DNA of 64,000 nt from Sympetrum striolatum (Eukaryota > Arthropoda > Insecta > Odonata > Libellulidae), in the NCBI GenBank assembly GCA_947579665.1, contig OX388350.1:35683393-35747392 (forward strand), given 5' to 3'. The notes beneath the pieces are model-generated. The model did not search any database. It saw only the letters and a program-made list of their open reading frames with translations, and was not told the origin of the DNA. The position numbers and the translations under genes are program-made. Every line of letters starts with the position of its first letter. The stretch's first letter is position 1. Below, piece by piece: positions 1 to 11,691 of this stretch.

Positions 1-218
1 AAGATACGCATATGAGTTTTACTCCATTTCATAGAAGAAGTATTGCGGCTAATATATATGATAAGAAATCACTCCTAAGTACTGCTATTTCATAGGAATT
101 TGACTCCGAGAACGACCGTTTTTCAACGTTTTTCGTCTGCTTTTCGGCCGTATTTGAAGTTTCCTCGGACTTCCACTAGGGGTTTTATAAGTTATTTCAA
201 CTCTAACAGATGCCCATT

Positions 219-472
219 TCCCAATTTCCTACTCGGTTATGGGCCTCCTTGAGTAAAAGGGGTGTTGGGTGGGATGTAAAAGTTGGTTGATTGACCTGTT
301 TTTTTCCCAATTTCCTACTCGGTTACGGGCCTCCTTGAGTAAAAGGGGTGTTGGGTGGGATGTAATAGTTGATTGATTTACCGGGTTTTTCGTTTTTTCC
401 TACTCGGTTACGGGCTTCTTTGAGCAAAAAGGGGGTGTTGGGTGGGATGTAAATATTGACAGATTTACCTTA
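219..472. repeat. Tandem repeat, about 85-bp unit, three copies
   Basis: The core ttcctactcggttacgggc followed by gtgttgggtgggatgtaa starts near 223, 309 and 394. Copies 1 and 2 are nearly identical; copy 3 carries extra changes. Function unknown; it may be part of a larger element that begins left of the window. Confidence 0.85.
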
Positions 473-1540
473 TATATGCGCAAATCATTTTTCGTGATTT
501 AAATTATATCTCTGACATTAATTCAGTAAAGAACGTTCTGCGATAAATAAAATGTCTCTTATAAAAGACCTTGCAATCCAATTTAGCTTGCAAACCAACT
601 ATAGCTTGCGAACCGAACGTGAGGGTGACTATCTTTTTTTACGCAAAGCTACATTTGAGACAGAAGCACTATTTCTCCTTAAAAAGTGTTTTTTTTTCCG
701 TAATTTATGACCGTGAAATGTTAAATTTTATAGTAAAACAGTGGTTCTGTCGCAAACGTTGCTTTGTGTTAAGAAAAAGATAGTAACCCTCATCTTCGGA
801 TAGCAAGCTATTTTACATTATATAGTTGTGTTCATTTTCTATTAATGGATTTACGTATTCTTACTAGGTTTCTTAAAAATACCTCAGCAAATATCTGTTA
901 AGAAAGCTATTAATAACTGAATGTGAATTCTTCATTTAAAGAAACCTTAAGTCCCTTTTAGAAAATTTAAAACATTTGTAATCCCCCTTTCTCATTCCCC
1001 ATAATAGATCAACAGAAAAAAGAGTTCTCACAAATGATAATTTAGGACTTGACAAGTTGCCAGCAGCCCCTGCAGCTTACTATTTACATCACATTTCTCA
1101 CGTGTTGTCGAGCATTTCCTTTTCTTATTTAGAGTTCTCAGATTGTCAATGTTGTATACAGTTTTGACTACTATATACCGCATATATTGCATCTATAATG
1201 TTTTTATATTTATTTGTCTCACATAATAAGTAATGGATGCAAATCCACGTACTTATACCTTTTTAGTTTGTTTTCTGTATACATATTGCTATCATTTATA
1301 TTACGTGAACTGACTCTTATTTATGTATCGCATATAAGTACTTACTGGTAGTGAATTTCTAAATTTTGTCACCTTTTTTCTCATCTTTTACTTCTTACTA
1401 TCGGTAGGTTTGCACAGGTTTTACGCACCGCCTTTCTTTTTGGGTGTTTTCCTGCTGTGGATTTATTTTCCTAAGAATCTCTGATATTTTACATCCACAA
1501 TTCTACTAATATTTTCTCTTTAATTTAATTATTCTATAAT
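473..1540. other. AT-rich intergenic stretch
   Basis: No gene, RNA or element boundary could be supported. The part at about 1370-1500 faintly resembles AT-rich interior sequence of the 2.1-kb elements near 20.7 kb (shared aggtttgcac/aggtttcgca and gggngttttcctgc patterns), too weak to call. Confidence 0.3.
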
Positions 1541-1544
1541 TAAT

Positions 1545-1620
1545 GACAATGGGTTGGATGGAAGAAGAGACTGTTAGTCTCAATCCAGCCCAAATAAAAC
1601 TAATTCTTATTACTAATTAC
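1545..1620 (+). repeat. Non-LTR or SINE 3' tail with GAGACT hairpin
   Basis: ggatggaagaagagactg, then ttagtctcaatcc, aaataaaac and a degenerate tta/att tail. The same motif occurs inverted at 6733-6835, where it ends in a clean (ATT)n run. GAGACT and AGTCTC can pair, a hairpin that many retroposon 3' ends carry. Confidence 0.5.
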
Positions 1621-1904
1621 TTTCTAAGCCCTCAAGCCCCAATGAAGTTTATTCACAAACGCCATTTCGTCTCCGTGAATTATCGCCGCTCTTGGTGATA
1701 ATGATAAAAAGACCAACTATAATGTATCGGCACAGAGTATTAGCAGTTTAAAAAATGATCGCGGGTGAAATGTTCGGGATATTTTTAACCTTTAAGTTTA
1801 TACATATAATCCTTAATATTTTATATATCTACGTATATGTATGTAAGTATATATATATATAACGCAACACTTGAGTGAGAATGAGAACATACATCATAGA
1901 TAAG

Positions 1905-2165
1905 GTAAGAACTGGTAAGAACACTAAAATGGAGGTGGGCCGGTCATGTTGCGAGAAGAAACGACAACCGTTAGGCATCTGTAGTTCTCAACTGGATACC
2001 AAGAGATGTAGAAGAGACCAAGAAGAAGACCTGTAGACAGGTGGAATAGAGACATCATCAAGTACTTAGGTGTGACGTGGCAACGTGAAGCTCAGGACAG
2101 AGAAAATTGGAAAGTACTTGGGGAGGCCTACATCCGACGTCGGATTGAAAATGGCTGATGATGAT
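1905..2165 (+). mobile_element. RTE-like LINE, 3' terminal fragment (degenerate)
   Basis: Conceptual translation shows KWRWAGHVARRNDNR, then VLNWIPRDV, and later a WGGL/EAYIRRR-like end followed by a gatgatgat tail. The W-x-GH-V-x-R and W-x-PR patterns are usual for the C-terminus of RTE-clade (and some other) non-LTR ORFs. Stops and frameshifts break it. Confidence 0.7.
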
Positions 2166-2536
2166 ATCTAATATATAAAATTCCTTCTCCGGATTCATTT
2201 ATATAGATAGATAGATAGATAGGATACTAACTCACAGGCTAAACCACAAGCGTCATTGACTTGAAATTTTTACGACGTATTGGCCATAACGTGTTACCGC
2301 CGGAAAAACTGCGATTTTGAACCTGTGTCATGGGTTCGATTCCAGAGGGCCCCAAAGTCCCGATATTTCGTCTAGCGTCTATATATAACAGATTATATAA
2401 ATTTCAAGTAGACCTCATATCGAGAATGTCCTCAAATGATAAAAGAAGGCATGAAAAATATTCATAAAAATAGCCGCCATTAATTTTAAATATGAGAAAT
2501 GTGCACCCATCTGGACTTATACGCACGTTTTTGTTG
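2166..2536. repeat. Gap with a direct-repeat module outside the palindrome
   Basis: 2247-2375 (ttgacttgaaatttttacga ... gggttcgattccag) recurs at 3313-3440 with moderate divergence. A (GATA)n-like run (gatagatagatag) lies at about 2204-2222. No gene. Confidence 0.6.
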
Positions 2537-4366
2537 ACGTTTCCGGTGACCCCAATGATTTTGGTTATCCTATCCTACCGGGATGTAGCCTAAAATATTT
2601 TCGAAACGGAGTCATAAATAATTTGAAATTCCCGCTATAGGTTTCAAATAGTAGAGACGCCTGGTATCGAACACAGGATCGTTTGGAAGATGTGAATAAA
2701 CATTACGCCCTTATAGAAATAAAACTTATTTTATTCAAAATTTGAAGTTAATATCATACCGGGAAGGTCCAAAATTAAGACTACGTTATCCTCATCTGAT
2801 ATGCATAAGGTAATGTAAACGGATCTCTGGGATCGAACCAATGACGATAAAGGAAACCTTAACAGTGCATGTGAAATGTATTTATGATCTCTATTCACGT
2901 GCCGAGTTTTAAGTTTCTATTTTACCTGGAAGGGATTCAAAAAAATTCTTAAAAATCGGATCAGTTACTGATTGTAGAGACGCCTGGTACCGAACCCAGG
3001 ACATATTGGCATCTGTTAATACACAGTATGACTTGTTTGGACTTGATCTTATTTAATGCAAAGTCTGAAGTCGATATCATGCCGGGAAGTACCTAAACTT
3101 TGTTTCTGCTATCTCCATAAAAGTGCATTGAGAAATGTAAAAGGCGCTCTGGGATCGAACCAAGGACCATCAGCGGCGTTCATAAACGAAATTCATGATC
3201 TCTATCCACATGCCGAGTTTCAATTTTCCATGTCATCGGGAAAGGGATTTAAAAAAATCTTAAAAATCACTCATTCATTCATAGTGGATCAAAATTCTAT
3301 CCATGTTCTAGATGTGTCACTGACTTGAAATTTTTACGACGTACTAGCCATGACGTGTAACGACCAGAAATAAAGCGATTTTGAACCTCAATTCCAGGGG
3401 TTCGATGTCACAAGGCCTCAAAGTCACGATTTTCTCCATAAAGATATATTGCGAGGATTTTCAAAAATATTTGGAGGTACTTCCCAGCAAGGTAGAGAGT
3501 TGAAATTTGAGGGATCGCTAGAAGTCCTAAATATCCGACGAAAACTATAAAGTTATTGTCGAGGATTATCCTTGGTTCGACGCTAGGTCAGGGCAAATAT
3601 CTTCCATTTAAAATGCATTGTGGCGATTTTTAAGATTTTTTTAAAACACTCTCCCGGTAAGATGGAAACTTGAAACTCGGCATGTGGATAGACATCATAA
3701 ATATATTTTATTTACGCCTTTTACCGTTTCGCTGATGGTCCTTGGTTCGATCCGAGTGAGTTATTACATTCCTCAATGCCTCCTCTTATGAAGATAACAG
3801 GAACCAATTTTAGGTACCTCCCGGGAAGATAAAAACGTCTAACTTTGCAATAATTAAGATCATGTCCAAAAAAGTGATAATGTGTATTCAAATCTGCCAA
3901 TAGGTCCTGGGTTCAACACCATGCGTCTCTAAAATTAGTAACTAATACGATTTTTAAGATTTCTTTTGAACCCCTTCCCGATAACATAGAAAATTAAAAC
4001 TTGGCATGTGAATAAAGGTCATTGATATATTTCATATGTGGTATTTTAGGTTTCCCTTATCGTCCTGGGTTCGATCCCAGAGAGCCGTTAAGATTAACCC
4101 ATGCATATCAGATGGGGATAACGGAGTCTTAATTTTTGACCTTCCCGGTATGATATCGACTTCAAAATTTGAATAAAATAAGTTTTATTTCTGTCGTGGC
4201 ATACTATGTATTCACATCTTCCAAAAGATCCCGGGTTCGACACCAGGCGTCTCTACTATTTGAAACGAATGGCGGGAATCACAAACTATTTATGATTCGG
4301 CTTCGAGAATATTTTAGGCTACATCCCGGTAGGCTAGGGAATAGAAAATCATAGGGGTCACGGGAA
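2537..4366. repeat. Large imperfect palindrome built of about 165-bp GGTTCGA modules
   Basis: The left end (acgtttccggtgacccc ... taccgggatgtagcc) is repeated inverted at the right end (ggctacatcccggtaggc ... ggggtcacgggaaacg). Inside each arm a 320-bp unit marked by gtagagacgcctggta occurs twice. GGTTCGA-type cores sit on the minus strand near 2662, 2832, 2985 and 3150 and on the plus strand near 3400, 3573, 3742, 3910, 4068 and 4235, mostly about 165 bp apart. The cores look like tRNA B-boxes (GGTTCGANTCC), but no A-box was recognised at a tRNA distance. I recognise no transposase. Confidence 0.75.
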
Positions 4367-4469
4367 ACGCGCTCTTTTTTTCAAAATATCTATGGAACTG
4401 AAAGCAAATGTGCGTGAGTTCGTTGCAAAGTGGGTGAAAAATTCTCCTATTTCAAATAAATGGCTTTTA

Positions 4470-5060
4470 TTACTTTCCCCCTATACGTAGTATAGAGAAA
4501 GTATGTATTGTATTCGCAAAAAAATTCGACCTCCAGATTTCGACGGAAATAGATGTTTTGGGGCCCATAGAGCTCGTTTTCGCTATTTTCCCGAACATGT
4601 CTGTCTGTGTGTGGGTCTGTCTGTGGTAAAAAAGTTTGAGGGCGCTATCTTAAAAAGTAATTATCCGATCATTTTCAAAATTCATATTTATTATTTTCCT
4701 AACAATGCCAAGAGTTGATTAGTTTTTGGTGAATATCGCTTAACCGGAAGTTGCGTTTGATCCGGAACAATATTTCGTTTCTTAAATATCTCTGTAAGAA
4801 TGCAATGTAGGTATATACAGTTATGAACAAAAGTTGTAGATAATGTAATTTACTACAACTTTTGTATGAAACATTTGTTCGTAACACTGATTTTTTAGGA
4901 GTTATTCTTCAATAATGGTTAACCGGAAGTTGTTTATCCAGAAATGGAAGTTTTTCATACACATCTCTGTCAGAATGCGATGTAGGTATATACAATTATG
5001 TACCAATGTTATAGATAATGTATTTTACTACAAATGTTGTATAAAACATTTTCCTTGTTT
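4470..5060 (+). repeat. Interspersed repeat with CTTTCTC-type end, copy 1
   Basis: It begins ttactttccccctatacgta with the partial palindrome tatagagaaagtatg, then a tctgtctgtgtgtgg tract, and then two tandem blocks starting ttaaccggaagttg near 4739 and 4918. A relative lies inverted at about 34385-35212 in an eIF4G intron. No ORF of note. Confidence 0.7.
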
Positions 5061-5311
5061 CAATCCTTCTCCTCCCTAACATAGCATTGTTTTTCTGTCC
5101 ACCTAACTCTATCCATTGAATGATGCCCCCCAAGGGCGTTGCCAGCCACTGGGCTAGGGGGGGGGGGGGCAAGCTGCCAGTTAAAATGAAAAATGCCTAA
5201 CTTACAGGGGCTAGTTTATTCATGCCCGCTTCTTTCTACAAATATGTCAAATCTTTTAAAAACTAAATGTATTAAAAACTAGAGGAGTTGAACGCTTCTA
5301 TGGCAAACTCA
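5061..5311. repeat. G-run repeat end (gggcgttgccag)
   Basis: caagggcgttgccagccact precedes a run of about 13 G near 5157-5169. The same gggcgtygccag motif beside C/G runs occurs at 21566-21602, and a similar G-run at 18941-18956, so this is a dispersed element terminus. Type not known. Confidence 0.45.
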
Positions 5312-6489
5312 TTAACACTAGGAGGACGACAGTTTCGGCCTACCTAGAAGGACGGGAGGTGGTCATTTGACCACCTACTTTTAAAATTCGTAATTAAATA
5401 CTTTTATGATTTTCAAGGACCTGAATATTGCATAACTTCTAAGTTTGACCATTACACAAATGCTGATAAGGTGTTTTATCTAGTATTTTGCTTAAATTTT
5501 AATTAATGAAACAAAATGTTGACCGATGTCCTAAATCTGCAGAATTTCATATTCTAGAATATTTTATCCATTCATACTGGACCAATGAAACTCATATTTT
5601 CGGAATAAGTGGAAAAAAGTCCGAATTGTTGATAAAAGTCAGTCACGTCACGCCAAGATTGTTATGCCATCTGATGGAAACCATATAAAACCACTCGTTC
5701 GTGCCTCGGAAAAAACCTCCATCAAATACGATGGCGGAAGAATTTTTCGAATTTCGTCGTGAAAATTTCCAATCTGTGGTTTTAGTCAATGCCAAATCGT
5801 TCTATAACATTTAAAACATATTTTAAACATTTAAAATATTAGTTTAATCATCATAAAATGTTCTTCCAATGTTTTTCTCTGGTAAATCTCAAACTGATAT
5901 CTCAAGTTTACATTCAATCACCTTTCTTGAAGAATTAGAATTAATGTCAAGGGTACTAACTTTATAAATCAGGGCTACCAATCGTAAGAACAGATCTCTA
6001 AACAGAGAGTTATGCGTTCGCAGCATAAATAACTAAAGGATATTTTGAGAACAGTTTTGTTTCATGTGATTTGTCGAAACTCTTGGGGATCCCGAATAAG
6101 TTTATAAACTATAAAGAAGCAGGGTTACTAACATTTTCGGCTGTAAAGTGAAGGCAGCGATCAGACCTTCATGGAAAACCTAGCAATTAATCATGCATTT
6201 ATCGAGAATGGCCTATTCTTACTCATATCTCATTCTGTGCTTATCCACTCTGGTGCTAGTTTTGTTAGGTTGATTTCTATTTTAGACTTACCTTAATACT
6301 TACATCATTCTTAAAATGTTATTTCCTTCCATCATTCGCTAGTTTACAATAAATCCAAGTAATTATAGTAACACTTCATCATCTTCACAATGTAAGGTTT
6401 GAAATCATAATAAAGCTTCGCTATTGTTCTTACAAATTAATATTTATTCCTTATTAAGTAATGGATTAACATTTTTAATATATATGTAA

Positions 6490-6729
6490 GAGAGAATATC
6501 ACTCTATGTATCCAAGAGTACATAATTTTTTACCGCAGATTCTGTACATGGCCACTTTTACAGAGCATATTCCACTGTATATTTTCCTACATTTTAGGCA
6601 CATATTACTGGATTTGTTATAACATCCAGGTGAGATCTGATACTTTCTTCTTTTCTGCGGTCTTATTGGTGCACTTGCTTCCCCTGATGAAATTTCCGAC
6701 ATTGCAAAGGAACATGAGGGAGGTGGCTC

Positions 6730-6773
<44 letters not shown>

Positions 6774-7775
6774 GGGGTCTTTATTTGGCGAGATTGAGGA
6801 TTGAGACTAAAAAGTCTCCTCTTCCATCAAACCTGTTAAGTAAAGCCCTATCTATAATAAGATTCCAATAATTTCTAATACAAGTCTTTGAATTTACTCC
6901 TTCCGGCTGAGTTTACGCCCAGTGGTTTCTTTGAATAGAACCCAGCTATTTATTGAGGCCAGGTCCAATATGTTAAAAAATACATGCACTGGCCATCTCC
7001 TTGCAGCCGAATGAGTTGAATATTTCCGGCACATGCTATCCATTATATCTACTCCTACTTTGTTGCAGTTGTAAAACAAAACTGTATCCGGTTTCTTTTT
7101 CTGAGTCAGAAATCGTCACGTCCTGATGCATTGTACTGATTAAAAGCAAGTTTTTATATTTTTTGCTTGGTAATTTGTCAAGCTATGGCCTATTCTATTT
7201 TTATAAACTCTATTTGAGTACATTTCATCGCTGTGATGAACCGAAGGAGGTAATTCTCTTCTATTTTTTCTTATCGTTCCAACCAGTGAGATTTTGTTTT
7301 TTTTTAGTTTTTCAGCGAGGCTGATTGAAGAGAAGTAATTGCTGCAAGTTATGTTGATACCGGAGTTTTTGAATGGCTCTGCCAACCATAGCACAACATA
7401 TTCTCCAAGAGACTGCCTTGATCCCCTAGCATCATCTTTTCCACAATAAGGAAATGCATTTAGGCAATATTTAGACTTCACGTCTGCTAATACACAGTAC
7501 TTGATCCCAAACTAATCTGGCTTATTCGGCATGTATTGGATGAATGGGCATCGGCACTTCGTAGGTTATAATTGTTCATCGGCCGTAACACTCTCGTCAT
7601 GGTTGTAGCAGGCTCGGGAGTTAGTTATAAATCTATTCCAAGGCTCAGAACCTAAAGCAAATTTTTCTTCTCTTAGAGCTTGACTCCAAGTTTCTCTGTG
7701 ATCAAACCGTAAATGTTTCATTATGCTTACGGATCGATCCTTATTCTTACTGCTAGAGAATATTTTAGATCTCTA
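6490..7775 (-). pseudogene. piggyBac transposase pseudogene (DDE_Tnp_1_7)
   Basis: Reading right to left: KHLRFDHRETW near 7705; SVTADEQL and CRCPFIQYMPNKPD near 7590-7510; LADVKSKYCLNAFPYCGKDD; QSLGEYVVLWLAEPFKNSG and ITCSNYFSSISLAEKLKKNK (7481-7260); then GVDIMDSMCRKYSTHSAARR (about 7050-6990) and INSWVLFKETTGRKLS. A Cys-rich end (CLKCRKIYSGICSV) lies at about 6600-6560. These follow the piggyBac order: central catalytic region with DDE residues, GVD-x-x-DQM segment, and C-terminal zinc finger. Stop codons, frame changes and a retroposon tail inserted at 6733-6835 break it. It cannot encode an active enzyme as it stands. Confidence 0.88.
6733..6835 (-). repeat. Retroposon 3' tail with (ATT)n microsatellite
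   Basis: (ATT)n runs from 6733 to about 6772. Read on the minus strand it is preceded by ggtttgatggaagagga, gactttttagtctcaatcc and caaataaa, matching the motif at 1545-1620. The insertion sits inside the piggyBac remnant, so it is younger than that element. Confidence 0.6.
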
Positions 7776-9083
7776 TGAGTAGATACAAAAAGTCTATCCT
7801 TGCGCGTTTCAAGGTCATTCTAATAAAAACAATGTTTAAAGCAATTCCCGCGCTCCCTCGCGTGTCACCGCTTGCCCCGCCGCTTACCCCCGCCCGCTAG
7901 TACTTTCCCCACCGTATTTTTAAAGGGAATTATAAAAATGTTCACACTTCTTTAAAAATTAATTATCAATTGATTAACTGAATGCTAAAATTGCTTATTT
8001 AAGAATTGCATGTTTCCAAAATATTCTTTTATATTTCCTTGTCGTAATCTTTAATTTTCCTTCTTATAAAATTTCATCAAAAGTTTTCCATAATTTTATT
8101 CCTATCAGCTTGAAAATATTATTTACTAGGGCAAGTAATGCTTACATAGGTTTTAACGGACACTTTTTATTTAGTTGAAAATATTTTCAATACTAGTTTT
8201 TGCATCCTCCAACTCACCACTTTCAGATTCACAAAAATTGTCAATTTATCTACTCTGTTTAAAATATTTTTTGCTTTTTCACAAGAGTACGTGGACTTAT
8301 TGGTATGAATTTTAGAATACTTGAAAGTAATTTTGCATTTTATCAATCAGCAAGGCTATGAAAAACGAGAAAAAATTCTGAATTACTAGAGATAGTACGC
8401 TCATTTTATGTTGATAATTTGTGAACAGTTATTCTGAACTATTTAACCCATTTTTAAAAAATCACGCAAGTGCAAAGATGATGGATATCGGGCTCTTATA
8501 GATAAACTAATTCACCGATAGAAATGATTAAGTGTAATAAGGGATTCTCTTTTGAAATAATCTTTCAACACCCACGCACTCCTAGAATCCGCTGATTATG
8601 CAGTACTTGTAACTTCTGCTGACCAAAGACGATATCAAATGCTCTCCTCGAAACAAAATCTCATGAAAATGATGTAAAAGAATACCTTATAATGAGCTGG
8701 TGAGAAAATTTACCTAGGGGATGAGTTAGAGTAAGGAAACTAGGGGTAGCGTTTATACTCCCCCTAACGCGTTGAAATTATGCTTGAATAGGAAGAAACG
8801 TTTGTAATGAAGAGGTAGTGGGAGTTAATAATTTAAATAGAACTAAATGAGGGGAACTTTCTCATTTACTCCTACGCTTCGTCATTGAAGACTTGGTGTG
8901 ACTTTGCTTCATTCTTCCGTTTCAAGGTTTTGTAGTTATTCTTCCTGTTTGGGATTATTTCCTCTAAGAAGAAATACAGTAAAGTATTAACAGTTTAAAC
9001 AGAAATCTGAGTAAGTATCAGTATATATACTTTTGAGTTATTCCCTTGTATTATTTTTTAACAATTTTTTCAAAACTTTTAGG
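7776..9083. other. Intergenic gap between piggyBac and Polinton-like remnants
   Basis: A short CG-rich patch lies at 7845-7915 (cccgcgctccctcgcgtgtc). The rest is AT-rich. No ORF, RNA or clear terminal repeat was found. Confidence 0.3.
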
Positions 9084-10912
9084 ATGGAGTACAGTCAGTT
9101 GAACCCTCAAGTAGGCGGTGGCCATTCGATCGTTGAGATTGACAGGGCTATAAAGGGTCGACTGAAAACCTACTAGGTGGTGAGTGAAGCGCATAAAGAC
9201 CTTATATCATTTCTAAATTATACTTCCGATCTTTTAATTCCGAGGATAAGGGATGAGCTAAGTAATTCTGCCCTTAAAATTAATATTGTGGTTAAGGCAA
9301 ACTTTGAGAGGGGTGAGGAGACGATAGAACGAGCATTTAAAACGAGAAACGTTAGGGTTTTGCTAGCCGATGACGTTGGGGAAATTTTAGAAAGTTTATT
9401 TGGAAAATTACTTAAGGAAAAATCCGAGATGAAGATGAAGGGATCAGGGTGGGCGCTCAGTAAAATCTTGGGTTTAGAACTCCGAATTAATCGTTACACT
9501 CTGTTACGCGGATCAACCTTTATTGAGTTACCACCCAAGATCGCAAGCAGAAAATCTGTTGTAAATGTTAGGAATGACGATAAGTTTTGTTTTAAATACG
9601 CGGTTTGGGGGAAGAACATACATAAAGACCCTCAACGAGTCTACAAATATAATACGGATGAATTCGACAATGGGTATGATTGAGATTGTATTGAATACCC
9701 AGTCAAACTCTCCGATATTCCTAAATTCGAGCGAACAAATAAAATTTCTATTGACGTTTTCGGGCTAGACGAAAAAAACAATGTCTACCAATAAAAATTG
9801 TAAATACCGAGCTCGCAGATCATCGTGACCTATTATACATTACAAATGACAACACGGCTCATTATTGCTGGATTAAAAACTTTGAGAATCTAATCCATCT
9901 TCAGATAATAAAAATGTCGTAGAATTTACATTTGCAAACGATGCTTCATTCATTATCATGACGAAAAAATTTAGAGACGCATACAGCGAACTGTAATAGT
10001 AAAAAACCCGCGAGAATTGAGCTTCCTATCGAGGGGGATAAGATATTAAAATTTACCAAACTCGGGCATTCATTTCCAGTTCCTTATGTAATATATGCAG
10101 ACTTTGAATGTATTCTCCAAGGTATCAGCACTTGTGAATCTTTACCTAACGCATCCTACACGCACGTTATTCAGAAACACGAACCATTCAGCTTTTGCTA
10201 TGTTCTCATAACGCCCAATGGATGTGAGACACCCCAGCTTGACCGAGGTCCCAATATCGCACAGGTCTTTATGCAGAAAATGAAAGAGGAAGCAGAGAGA
10301 GCATTCAAGTTGTATAAAAACGTTGTACCAATGGAATCGCTTAGCCCGAAAGAAGAGGCAAATTTTAAGAATGCGTTGTCTTGTAATATTTGTGGTAAAG
10401 AGTTGAAGTCAGATGCCGTTAGAGATCACGATCACTTGACAGGTAAGTATCGAGGGCCCGCACATTCTTTTTGCAACCTGCAGTACAAAATGCCAAATTT
10501 TCTACATGTGTTTATTCATAATCTTTCATCGTATGACGGTAATTTCTTGGTTTGGGAGTTAGACTATGATGACAAAAAAATTAATGTGATTCCGAACACC
10601 GAGGAAAAGTATATTTCATTCGCAAAGTCAATCGAAAATAATTTCACCATTAGATTTCTCGACACATGTCGATTCATGCCAGCGTCATCAGCTTCACTGG
10701 TAACAAATTTAAAAACATTTAAATATACTAGCGAGGTATTCGGTGAGAAAACGAACCTAGTCACACGTAAGGGGGTCTACCCATATGATTACACAAACTC
10801 AGTCGAGAAACTTGAGGAAACATCACTTCCGGAGAAGGGAAATTTCTACAAAAGATTCCCACACATTTTTTGCATGTTTGTAGTCTTTCTCAGACACATG
10901 CTGGTCCGCTAA
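9084..10912 (+). pseudogene. Polinton/Maverick- or adintovirus-like DNA polymerase B remnant, N-terminal and exonuclease part
   Basis: Protein-primed family B DNA polymerases of this group copy linear element DNA. Seen: an ATG at 9084, an in-frame TAG at 9174-9176, then an open stretch to about 9683 with GSGWALSKILGLELRINRY, RGSTFIELPPKIASRK and NDDKFCFKYAVW, the usual N-terminal block. After frame breaks at 9680-10080 come YVIYADFECIL (exonuclease motif I, near 10085-10115), CNICGKEL and RDHDHLTGKYRGPAH (Cys/His block, 10380-10465), FIHNLSSYDGNFL (exonuclease motif II, about 10510) and RFLDTCRFM. It stops at 10912. No polymerase palm motif (DTDS type) follows, and no integrase, capsid or packaging ATPase is nearby. 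It is an old broken insertion; no repaired form is implied. Confidence 0.83.
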
Positions 10913-11686
10913 TCTGTTGTAAATCAAATCTGTGTTCGCATATTTTAATATCGTAACAAAGAGCAGATCAATAAATATATTTGAATGATTTTCTTTTTGA
11001 ATTTAGTAACCCTGCTTCGTGAAGTTGTTAGGCTGGATGTAGGTTAAGAATGGTTTATTAATAACAAAAAGTTATAATATCATTTCTAGGACCGAAGTTT
11101 AACACGATTCAAAAACATAATTTTAAATTATACTTTTACAGGTTGGTGACAGTGATAAGGATTAATTTTACAATAATGCAAATATTACTATTCGTATGTC
11201 ATAGTCGAAAACTGCTAAACTGGAAGTTTCATAAAAAAATCGAAAAATTATTAAGCGCTATATTTTGACTTTTTTTCGAAAGGATTGAAATTAATTTTCA
11301 TTATTTTCCTACGGCATTTGAAACATAGAGTGACTTCGTTATTAAAAATCAGTATAATAAACCCTTTTTACATACTCCAAAAGTTTGAAACTGTTAGGTT
11401 ACTTATAAATAGGAAAAATATCAAAGTTAATGCAATATTGGAACATGAATGTTTAAACATTTCTTTATTATTATAAATAGAAAAAGATATTTGGTTAAAA
11501 AAGTTAATATTTATTTTTTTAACCCGCCTTCCTAGGTAAAGTAGACCTTTGCTAAATATAGTATAAGTATGATACTGAATTATATCTCAACTTATGGTAA
11601 TGTTACAGTTTACTTAGGGATATTTTTATTTTTCAGTTTAAAAAAGTTCACATTCTTCTGGAGATGCAGCATTAATGTCATTGTTT
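10913..11686. other. AT-rich gap
   Basis: No feature was recognised. The short ORF at 11285-11476 has no recognisable motif. Confidence 0.3.
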
Positions 11687-11691
11687 AATAA

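Larger units (their letters stand above)
5312..7775 (-). mobile_element. Degenerate piggyBac-type element
   Basis: TTAA at 5312-5315 starts an end reading CACTAGGAGGACGACAG, with ggtggtcatttgaccacc at 5350-5368. The same terminal design borders the MITE at 38118-38515. A broken piggyBac transposase runs on the minus strand from about 7770 to 6490. The right terminus and second TTAA were not found, so the element's right limit is open. The element looks long dead. Confidence 0.75.

Noticed and set aside
2335..4245. tRNA genes suggested by GGTTCGA boxes
   Set aside because: The B-box-like cores have no A-box or cloverleaf partner at tRNA distance and repeat every 165 bp in a palindrome.
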